Source: SZUA-444 sp965226565 (GTDB lineage Bacteria; Bacillota; Clostridia; Oscillospirales; Ruminococcaceae). From it: a stretch of DNA of 31,829 bases. Below are positions 24,849 through 31,375 of this stretch, piece by piece (the first letter of the stretch is position 1; each line of letters opens with the position of its first letter). Location of the stretch: the NCBI GenBank assembly GCA_965226565.1, contig CBDDDI010000002.1, positions 1 through 31,829 on the forward strand, written 5' to 3'. The position numbers and the translations under genes are program-made. The notes under the pieces were generated by a model. It was not told where the DNA came from. It saw only the letters and a program-made list of their open reading frames with translations, and searched no databases.

Positions 24849-25268
24849 TTAAAAATCAATTCCCTCCATAGCTTCTTCTAGCTTATTTGAAGTGAAATCT
24901 TCATTGAATCTATCCCATTTTTCTTTATCCCATATTTCTGCTCTTGTGGAAGCTCCGATTACTACTATATCTTTTTCAAGCCCAGCATATTCTCTTAATT
25001 GTTGTTGAACAAGTATTCTACCTTGCTTGTCCGCTTCAACTTCACATGCGCCAGCCATAAAAAATCTTTGTAGTTCTCTACCTTTAGAAAGTGGAACTTG
25101 TTTTATCTTTTGTGATAATTCCTCAAATCCTTCTGGAGAATATACAAATAAACATCCATCAAGACCTTTAGTAATATAAAACCTATCACCAAGTGTTTCA
25201 CGTAATTTAGTTGGAAAATTCATTCTGCCTTTGACGTCCATATTATGAAAGAACGTGCCCATTAACAT
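24849..25268 (-). CDS. mraZ: Transcriptional regulator MraZ
   Basis: MraZ is the conserved DNA-binding regulator at the head of dcw clusters. It has two tandem SpoVT/AbrB-like swapped-hairpin modules, here GRMNFPTKLRE with the following strand, and DKQGRILVQQQLREYAGL. Length is normal (140 aa from the chosen start). The frame extends upstream to a GTG at 25292, but the ATG at 25266-25268 gives MLMGTFFHNMDVKGRM, matching the family's usual opening; a second ATG at 25262 is also possible. MraZ represses or modulates its own operon in several bacteria by binding short direct repeats in the promoter. Such repeats are present just upstream, so autoregulation is likely. Confidence 0.95.
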   Translation of the reverse strand: MLMGTFFHNMDVKGRMNFPTKLRETLGDRFYITKGLDGCLFVYSPEGFEELSQKIKQVPLSKGRELQRFFMAGACEVEADKQGRILVQQQLREYAGLEKDIVVIGASTRAEIWDKEKWDRFNEDFTSNKLEEAMEGIDF

Positions 25269-25303
25269 TCCACTTGACAATAAGTTCACCACCTTTTAGG
25301 GAT

Positions 25304-25333
25304 TTATCACCACTGTTAACCACTTTTCACCAC
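25304..25333 (-). promoter_or_regulatory. Probable MraZ operator: three 10-bp direct repeats
   Basis: On the minus strand three consecutive decamers read GTGGTGAAAA, GTGGTTAACA and GTGGTGATAA, each with a GTGG core, exactly 10 bp apart. They begin about 8 bp after the -10 box and so cover the transcription start. MraZ is known to bind tandem TGGG- or GTG-type repeats with one-helical-turn spacing. A further GTGGTGA occurs 21 bp (two turns) beyond the last repeat at 25286-25292, where it overlaps the ribosome-site region. Confidence 0.8.
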
Positions 25334-25340
25334 ATAAGTC

Positions 25341-25369
25341 ATTATACAACTAATAATCAAAAATTGCAA
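25341..25369 (-). promoter_or_regulatory. Main promoter of the dcw cluster (PmraZ)
   Basis: On the minus strand TTGCAA (25364-25369) and a perfect TATAAT (25341-25346) are separated by 17 bp. The start site would fall near 25334, at the edge of the GTGG repeats. No other equally good promoter was seen for mraZ. Confidence 0.85.
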
Positions 25370-25440
25370 TAACATAAACAAAATGTGGTTTTTGCATATT
25401 TTGAATAGATAATTTATAAATCCTATGTCAAAAATGCACA

Positions 25441-25478
25441 AAAAAAATGTAATAAACTCGTTTTTTGAGTTTATTACA
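25441..25478 (-). terminator. Intrinsic terminator of the pyridoxal kinase - ECF operon
   Basis: A perfect 12-bp stem (25448-25459 with 25467-25478) has a 7-nt loop and is followed on the minus strand by seven T's (complement of 25441-25447). It insulates the dcw promoter from the upstream gene pair. The rest of the gap 25370-25565 is AT-rich without other recognisable signals. Confidence 0.9.
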
Positions 25479-25565
25479 CACAAAATCAAACATTTGTTTT
25501 TTAAATTTTCTTTCAAAAAAATGTAAACATTCTATGAATTTATATGATTTTGTAAAATAATTATC

Positions 25566-26078
25566 CTAAATATGTATGCGTTTATGCAGTGAACTCTTAT
25601 CAAAAGCTATACCTACTATTATAAATACTATAGCACTTCCTACTGCTTGAATAATGTTTCCAGGAATAAATGCTAGCTGTGTTTTAAAACCTCCAAAAAG
25701 AATAACTGAAGCTAGATAATATCCAACAACTGTGATTATTGATGATAATAAAACAGCTATACTAGACCTTATAGTGATTATTTTATTACCTCTAGTTTTT
25801 AACATATAAAAAGTCATAGAATTCAAAAACTTAATTATAAAAGAAGGAATCATCCAAATTGGTGCTAAAATTGAATCTGCAATTAATGCTCCAAATGAAC
25901 CTGAAATTGCGCCAAATGGAAAAGGTAATATACATGAAGCCAAATATATCATGCTATCTCCTAAATGTATATATCCATTTGGTCTTGGAATTTGAATTAC
26001 AGCAGTACATACTGCCACAAGCGCAGTAAACACAGCTGTATACACTAACACCTTTACATTATTAATGTATTTACCCAT
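25566..26078 (-). CDS. ECF transporter substrate-binding (S) component, probably for a B6 vitamer
   Basis: This 170-aa hydrophobic protein with about 5-6 membrane segments has the look of an ECF-type S component (TAVFTALVAVCTAVIQIP at the start, LGDSMIYLASCILPFPFGAISGSFGALIAD). S components bind a vitamin and use a shared energising module (EcfA, EcfA', EcfT) encoded elsewhere. The gene overlaps the end of the pyridoxal/pyridoxamine kinase gene by 8 bp, so the two are translationally coupled. This makes pyridoxine or a relative the probable substrate. A hydroxymethylpyrimidine-type transporter is an alternative. The substrate is inferred from context only. Confidence 0.8.
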   Translation of the reverse strand: MGKYINNVKVLVYTAVFTALVAVCTAVIQIPRPNGYIHLGDSMIYLASCILPFPFGAISGSFGALIADSILAPIWMIPSFIIKFLNSMTFYMLKTRGNKIITIRSSIAVLLSSIITVVGYYLASVILFGGFKTQLAFIPGNIIQAVGSAIVFIIVGIAFDKSSLHKRIHI

Positions 26079-26904
26079 ATATAATTCCTCCTAATTTATA
26101 TAACAATGGTTCAAAAAACACTCCGTCTTCTATTGGTGTTTTTTGTTTAACAGTAAATTCTAAACAACCATAAATAAAATCTGCTGACATTTTTACAGCT
26201 TTTACTATATCTTCACCTTTTACTAACATTCCTGTTACAACTGATGCAAACATATCTCCTGTTCCGGAAAAAATTGTTTTACATCTTTTAGAATAAACAG
26301 CTTTACATACATTTTCACTATATATAAAATTACAAAGTTTATCTTCAAATTCTATACCTGTAATTATTACCGTTTTGCATCCCATCTTATACAGTTTTTC
26401 ACAAAGTTCTTTAGCAAAACTTTCACTAATACAATTTCCTATATACTCAGTATCAGTTAAAATACAAGCTTCTGTTACATTAGGTGTAATCACATCTGCA
26501 ATAGAAACTAACCTTTTCATTTCACTACACATCTCTTTTGTATATGTTTGATAAGCTTTTCCATGGTCTCCCATAACAGTATCAACAACACATATAGCAC
26601 TATCTTTTTGTGATAAAATAAATTCTTCAGTAAGTTTAATTTGATCAAATGATCCTAAAAATCCGCTAAACACAGCATCAAATCTTATTTTATTATCAAT
26701 CCAATTTTTTGAATACTCAGGAATAATCTCAGTTAAATCCTTAAAATAGTAATCTTTAAAACCTGTATGCCTTGATAAAACAGCAGTAGGTAATGGACAA
26801 CATTGAACTCCAATAACAGATAATATAGGAATTGCAGTTGTAAGAGAACATCTACCATAACCACTCAAATCATTTATAGTAGCAACTTTATAAGCTTTAG
26901 TCAT
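26071..26904 (-). CDS. Pyridoxal/pyridoxamine kinase (PfkB/ThiD fold)
   Basis: This 277-aa cytoplasmic kinase phosphorylates pyridoxal, pyridoxine or pyridoxamine in the B6 salvage route. The opening VATINDLSGYGRCSLTTAIP is characteristic, as are the LSRHTGF substrate loop, VDTVMGDHGKAY (107-118, the equivalent of DPVMGD), TPNVTEA, and the catalytic SGTGD (213-217). A frame extends to 26964, but the ATG at 26902-26904 with GGAGGT in front is right. The longer form would begin inside the promoter. The following S-component gene overlaps it. No B6 biosynthesis genes are in the window, consistent with salvage. Confidence 0.92.
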   Translation of the reverse strand: MTKAYKVATINDLSGYGRCSLTTAIPILSVIGVQCCPLPTAVLSRHTGFKDYYFKDLTEIIPEYSKNWIDNKIRFDAVFSGFLGSFDQIKLTEEFILSQKDSAICVVDTVMGDHGKAYQTYTKEMCSEMKRLVSIADVITPNVTEACILTDTEYIGNCISESFAKELCEKLYKMGCKTVIITGIEFEDKLCNFIYSENVCKAVYSKRCKTIFSGTGDMFASVVTGMLVKGEDIVKAVKMSADFIYGCLEFTVKQKTPIEDGVFFEPLLYKLGGIIYG

Positions 26905-26935
26905 TTTTATACCTCCAAAATTCTTAACAATATTA

Positions 26936-26964
26936 ATTTTACATAATAAAACAAAATCATGCAA
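26936..26964 (-). promoter_or_regulatory. Promoter of the pyridoxal kinase operon
   Basis: On the minus strand TTGCAT (26959-26964) and TAAAAT (26936-26941) are 17 bp apart, 32 bp before the start codon. Confidence 0.75.
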
Positions 26965-27322
26965 AAATCATTTCACTTTAATTTTCAAGACTCTTTATAG
27001 TAAATATCAATATATATCCATATTTTAAATATTATATATATGTATGTTTTGACCAATAATTTTAATTGTATTTTATATCCAAAATAATAGGTTTGTCATT
27101 TTAATCATAAATAAGAGTGTAAAACAGCTTGTATTTGGTGATTTAGTAGTAAATTTTTCTATATAAAATTTAATCCTTTGTAGCAAAAAATCTAAGGTGA
27201 CATATTATAAACTGAAATGTATTAAAACTTATTTCAAAAACTAAATTTTGGGATAAGTTTACGTTATTTCTATTTTTTCATAAATACTACAAAACACATT
27301 TGCTAAATTGGAGGAGATTGAT
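26965..27322. other. Divergent intergenic region with a long hairpin
   Basis: This 358-bp non-coding gap lies between the leftward B6 operon and the rightward ATPase remnant. A plus-strand promoter candidate is TTGACC (27049-27054)-17 bp-TTTATA (27072-27077); another is TTTACG-17 bp-TAAATA nearer the gene. A 15-bp hairpin occupies 27225-27239 with 27246-27260, with two G-U pairs and a 6-nt loop. No T tract follows on the plus strand, so it is not an ordinary terminator. I saw no ORF of interest in it. Confidence 0.5.
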
Positions 27323-28401
27323 ATGCCATTTGAAAAAAAAGAATATTTTCTTGGATGTGTTTCAAGAGATGGATTTACCACTCACTTTGGTAAAAAAATA
27401 GCTGATAAAAAATATTTTACATATATTTTAAAAGGAGGTCCTGGCACAGGTAAATCTACATTAATGAAAAGAATTGCAACTTATTTTTCTAATAAAGATG
27501 ATGTAGAAGTATATAACTGTGCAAGTGATCCAAATTCTGTTGACGCTGTTGTGCTAGACAAAGGCAGGAGTTATAATAGTAGACGGAACTGCTCCTCATG
27601 TATTTGATCCAGATTATCCTGGAGTTTGCCAAAAAATAATTAACCTAGGTGAATTTTGGAACAGCACAACTTTAAAACAAAATGCAGATAATATTATTGC
27701 TAAAACAGATGAAAACAAATTATTACACAAAAGAAGCCACAAATTCATTTGTGCTTTAACATCTTTATATGGAGATACATATAATATAGGATATGATAGT
27801 TTAAATATTGAAAAACTTAATGGATATATAAATAGATTATCTACAAAACTTATGAAAAAATCTAAAGACAAAATAGGAAAAAATAGAATATAACCAATTA
27901 TCAGCTCTTACACCTAGAGGATATTTAACAAAACTAGATAATTTTGATGACTACGATAATGTTTATACAGTTAATGATTTATATTTTTCTGGTACAGACT
28001 ATTTCTTAAGAGAACTTTCAAATATTATAACAAATAAAGGTTATGATATAATTGTTAGCGAAAATGCACTTGTTAATAATTGTACTTTTGAACATTTAAT
28101 TATTCCAAAACTTAAGACTGCTTTTATTTCATCAAGTCCAATTAATAAAAACTGTATAAATAAAGCAAAACCAATTAATTTTGAACGTTTTTACACTAAG
28201 AGTCTTATTAATCAAAAGAAAAAACGACTCCATTTTAACAAAAATGCTTGCAAAAAACTTCAAGATGAAACACAAGATGTTTTAGATAAAGCTAATCAAG
28301 TTCATGTTGAACTTGAAAAATACTATATTAAAGCTATGAATTTTAATGCAATAGAAAATCTTACTGTTGCACTTATAAATGAAATAGAGATGAAATATTA
28401 A
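27323..28401 (+). pseudogene. P-loop ATPase of the PRK06851-like family, broken by two frameshifts
   Basis: The reading starts at an ATG (27323) behind GGAGGAG. It encodes an ATP-binding protein with the Walker A motif GGPGTGKST (38-46) and CASDPNSVDAVV, then loses frame. The next frame continues with VDGTAPHVFDPDYPG, and a third frame carries EYNQLSALTPRGYL to a stop at 28399-28401. Each shift is explained by one extra G: near 27563 (aaGGca) and near 27876 (taGGaa). Removing both gives one 358-aa protein, the usual size for this family of uncharacterised ATPases. As written the product stops after 95 residues. Either a real pseudogene or a sequencing error; the function of intact members is not known. 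Confidence 0.85.
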
Positions 28402-28422
28402 AAAAATAATAATCATATACAT

Positions 28423-28465
28423 AATAAGCTTCATGTTTTGAAATTTCATGAGGCTTATTCTTATT
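28423..28465 (+). terminator. Intrinsic terminator after the ATPase remnant
   Basis: A 13-bp stem (28423-28435 with 28447-28459) contains one T-G wobble and has an 11-nt loop. A short, imperfect T-rich tail (CTTATT) follows. Confidence 0.65.
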
Positions 28466-28489
28466 ATAATGTCGTTTAAAATTGTTTTC

Positions 28490-28518
28490 TTGACACATTA
28501 TATGGTATGTGTTAAAAT
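28490..28518 (+). promoter_or_regulatory. Promoter of the ACT-hom-thrB genes with an embedded inverted repeat
   Basis: TTGACA (28490-28495) and TAAAAT (28513-28518) are 17 bp apart, and TGT before the -10 makes it extended. Inside it, ACACAT (28493-28498) and ATGTGT (28507-28512) form an inverted repeat that overlaps the end of the -35 and the extended -10. It is placed where a repressor would block polymerase. Confidence 0.75.
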
Positions 28519-28559
28519 GTTTTTATTGTAAATACATTTGTATATAAGAGGTGGACTTA

Positions 28560-29003
28560 ATGCAAGACATTCAAAGACTTATTGTTGTAGATTCTAAAGT
28601 TCTTCCAGAAATTTATCTTAAAGTTCTTTATGCTAAAAGTTTATTAACTAGTGGCGAAGTTCGTAGCTCTGTTGATGCTTGCAAAAAAGTTGGAATTTCA
28701 CGAAGTGCTTATTATAAGTATAAAGACTCTATGTTTTTTTATGAGGATAAACTTTCTCAAAAAATTATAACTCTTTATGCTGTTTTAAGAGATAAACCAG
28801 GAATTCTTTCAAGTATTTTGACAAAACTATATGAGCTTGATGCAAATATTCTTACTGTTAATCAAAACATTCCTGTTGATAGTGTTGCTACTGTTACTAT
28901 ATCAATAAAGTTTGACGAAGATTCTTTAGGAACAAAATTTCTTAAAACCAAGCTTAATGAACTTGATGGTGTTGTAGATATCAAAATTATATCTGGTGAA
29001 TAA
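28560..29003 (+). CDS. ACT domain-containing protein (PheB/UPF0735 family)
   Basis: This intact 147-aa protein has an N-terminal segment with a short helix-turn-helix-like pattern (VDACKKVGISRSAYYKYKD) and a C-terminal ACT domain (about 70-147; LRDKPGILSSILTKLYELDANIL). ACT domains bind amino acids, so it probably senses an amino acid such as threonine or a branched or aromatic one. This family is commonly next to hom and thrB in Clostridia, as here. The frame can be opened at a GTG (28551), but that lies in the AGAGGTGG ribosome site; the ATG at 28560 is preferred. It is the only undamaged gene among the four plus-strand genes here. Confidence 0.88.
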   Translation: MQDIQRLIVVDSKVLPEIYLKVLYAKSLLTSGEVRSSVDACKKVGISRSAYYKYKDSMFFYEDKLSQKIITLYAVLRDKPGILSSILTKLYELDANILTVNQNIPVDSVATVTISIKFDEDSLGTKFLKTKLNELDGVVDIKIISGE

Positions 29004-29072
29004 ATGATTAAAAATAAATATTAAGTTGGATTAATTTTAACTTAAAATAATTAAAATGATAGGAGTATATTT

Positions 29073-30317
29073 ATGAAAAAAGTTGCTGTTTTAGGTTTTG
29101 GAGTTGTTGGTTCTGGAACTGTTGAAGTATTACACAATAATAAAAATAAAATTACTAAAAGCGCTGGTACTGAACTTGATGTTAAACATATTCTTGATTT
29201 AAGAGATTTTCCTGAAAGTCCTTTTAAAGACAAATTGACAAAGAATTTTGAAGATATTTTAAATGATGATGAAGTTAGCATTGTTGCAGAATGTATGGGT
29301 GGAATTAATCCAGCTTATGAATTTTCAAAATCACTTTTACAACGTGGAAAAAGTGTTGTTACTTCTAATAAAGAGCTTGTTGCTCAAAAAGGTGTAGAAT
29401 TACTTGCTATTGCAAAAGCTAATAATTGTAATTATTTATTTGAAGCTAGTGTTGGTGGTGGTATTCCAATTATAAGACCTTTACACCAATGTTTAGGTGC
29501 TAATGAGATTGAAGAAATTGTTGGTATTTTGAACGGAACTACTAATTTTATTCTTTCAAAAATGATTAAAGATCAAATGAATTTCTATGATGCATTAGCT
29601 CTTGCTCAAGAGCTTGGATATGCTGAAAAAGATCCTACTGCTGATGTTGAAGGTCATGATGCAAGTAGAAAAATTTCTATACTATCTTCTTTAGCTTATG
29701 GAAAACATGTTTATCCTGAAAGAGTTCATACATCAGGTATTTCTAGAATTTCTCTTGAAGATGTTGAATATGCTGAAAATTATAATTGTTCTATTAAACT
29801 TATTGGTAGTGTTAAAAAACTTGAAAATGGCAAAATACTTCCTATTGTAAGAGCTGCTTTTGTTCCTAAAACATCTCCTATTGCTAGTGTTGATGATGTA
29901 TTTAATGCTATTTAGTTCGGTAATGCTGTTGATGATGTAATGTTCTATGGTAAAGGTGCTGGAAAACTTCCTACTGCTAGCGCTGTTGTTGGTGATGTTA
30001 TTGATGCTGCAAAAGCTGACAAACAAGTGTTTCTCAAACTTGGGAGACTAGCAATGATTATAATTTTATTGAAAGCTATAAACTTGCTAAAACTGCTATG
30101 TATATCAGAATTACAACAGATAACATTGAACAAACTAAAGCTATTGCTCAAAAACTTTTTGGTGACATTACAATACTTAACAAAAAAAACTGCTTCTGAT
30201 AACGAATTAGCATTTGTTACTCCTGAAATTGTTGAAAAAGAAATTGATGATTGTATTGAAAAAATCGAAATGTCTGGAGCTAATGTTATTGGCAAAATCA
30301 GAATTTTAGATATTTAG
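29073..30317 (+). pseudogene. hom: Homoserine dehydrogenase, broken by one stop and two frameshifts
   Basis: Homoserine dehydrogenase reduces aspartate semialdehyde to homoserine for threonine and methionine synthesis. The start is good (AGGAG at 29061). The NAD(P) loop GFGVVGSGTVEVL (8-20), SNKELVA, GILNGTTNFIL and DPTADVEGHDASRK are all present. The reading meets TAG at 29913-29915, within what should be an I(L/F)V-G-NAVDDVMFYG stretch. After resuming, it goes out of frame near 30021-30023 (A3 where A4 would restore the frame) and back in frame at an A8 run near 30182-30189 (A7 expected). The ACT domain segment YKLAKTAMYIRI lies in the shifted frame. Corrected length is about 414 aa, normal for the family with a C-terminal ACT domain. 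Confidence 0.9.
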
Positions 30318-30326
30318 TGAGGATTT

Positions 30327-31213
30327 ATGATACAAATTAAAATTCCTGCTACGAGTGCTAATCTTGGTGCAGGCTATGATTCACTTGGACTTGCTTTAAA
30401 TTATTTTAATCATGTTGAAATGCAAGAATATGATAAAATAGAAATTAAATCTGTTGATGATATTATTATTCCTACTGATTCAAACAATCTTATTTATAAA
30501 ACTATAGATCAAGTTTATAATTATGTGGCAAGACTTTAAAAGGTATTAAAATTAAGCAAACTAATAATATTCCTATGACTAGAGGTCTTGGAAGTAGTTC
30601 TGCATGTATTGTTGCTGGACTTGTTGGCGCTAATACTTTACTTGGAAATCCTTTGTCACTTGATGATCTTGTTGATATGGCTGCTCAAATTGAAGGACAT
30701 CCTGATAACACTGCTCCTGCACTTTTAGGTGGAATAGTTACTGCTGTTTTTGATGGTAAAAAAGTTCATTGGGTTAAACAAGAAGTTTTTACTACATTAA
30801 AATTTATTGCTATAATTCCAGATTTTGAGCTTAGAACAGAAAAAGCTAGAAACTGTATTCCTAAAGAAATTTCTCATAAAGATGCTGTTTTTAATTTGTC
30901 TAGAGCTGCTCTTTTTTCAGCTTCACTTCTTACAGGTAAATACGAAAATCTTCGTACAGCTGTTGATGATAAACTTCATCAACCATACAGATTAAAACTT
31001 ATACCTGATGCTGATGAGATTTTTAGTCTTGCATACACTTTAGATGCTTACGCTGTTTATATTAGTGGTGCTGGTCCAACTATTATGTCTATTGTTGATA
31101 AAGATAATACTTATTTTTCAGGTAAAATGAGATTTGCTCTTGATAACCATGGACTTAAAAATTGGAAAGTAAAAGAACTACAAATAGATAATAACGGAAC
31201 TATTATTATCTAG
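30327..31213 (+). pseudogene. thrB: Homoserine kinase, broken by one frameshift
   Basis: Homoserine kinase is the GHMP-family enzyme that phosphorylates homoserine before threonine synthase. The first 70 codons (IPATSANLGAGYDSLGLAL) are in one frame and end in TAA at 30537. The rest, from GKTLKGIKIKQ through MTRGLGSSSACIVAGL (the ATP loop) and ISGAGPTIMSI, is in another frame. The junction lies near 30524-30528, where GTGGC would become GTTGGC with one added base and restore the frame. Corrected length is 295 aa, normal. It follows hom by about 10 bp, sharing its message. No threonine synthase is in the window. Confidence 0.9.
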
Positions 31214-31241
31214 ATTTGAAAGTAAAAATATGAGGATTTAT

Positions 31242-31283
31242 ATGTATAAATTTTGTAAAATTTGCTTGCAAATAACAGTGTGA
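31242..31283 (+). other. 13-codon ORF after thrB with a thrB-like start site
   Basis: The 11-nt sequence TGAGGATTTAT (31231-31241) directly precedes an ATG and also stands at the start of thrB (30318-30328). The frame encodes MYKFCKICLQITV and stops at 31281-31283. It could be the scar of a lost third gene, a leader peptide, or chance. No database comparison was possible. Confidence 0.25.
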
Positions 31284-31321
31284 TGTGTTAATATTAACGG
31301 GTTAAGTGTTTTATCACTTAA
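31266..31321 (+). promoter_or_regulatory. Promoter and inverted repeats before the foldase-like gene
   Basis: TTGCAA (31266-31271)-17 bp-TAATAT (31289-31294) is a likely promoter. The 12-bp palindrome GTTAATATTAAC (31287-31298) overlaps its -10. A TTAAGTG/CACTTAA hairpin (31302-31308, 31315-31321) follows. A further TATAAT at 31339-31344 has no good -35. The palindrome or hairpin may be an operator, or the hairpin a weak terminator of the thrB message. Confidence 0.45.
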
Positions 31322-31375
31322 TTTACACATATTGCAATTATAATGTGTTTATACAAATTAGAAGGAGTGTACTTA

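Noticed and set aside
25316..25516. A 66-codon reading frame on the minus strand between mraZ and the ECF gene
   Set aside because: It overlaps the dcw promoter, the MraZ repeats and a terminator hairpin, has no ribosome site of note and looks like random AT-rich translation.
26071..26078. Overlap of the B6 kinase and ECF genes as a frameshift
   Set aside because: Both frames are complete with correct family ends; short overlaps are normal translational coupling.
27556..27885. Programmed ribosomal frameshifting in the ATPase
   Set aside because: There is no slippery heptamer with a stimulatory structure, and two separate shifts of the same sign would be needed.
29913..29915. Recoding of the hom TAG as a deliberate stop-codon readthrough
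   Set aside because: Two further frameshifts downstream would still destroy the protein, and neighbouring genes are also damaged.
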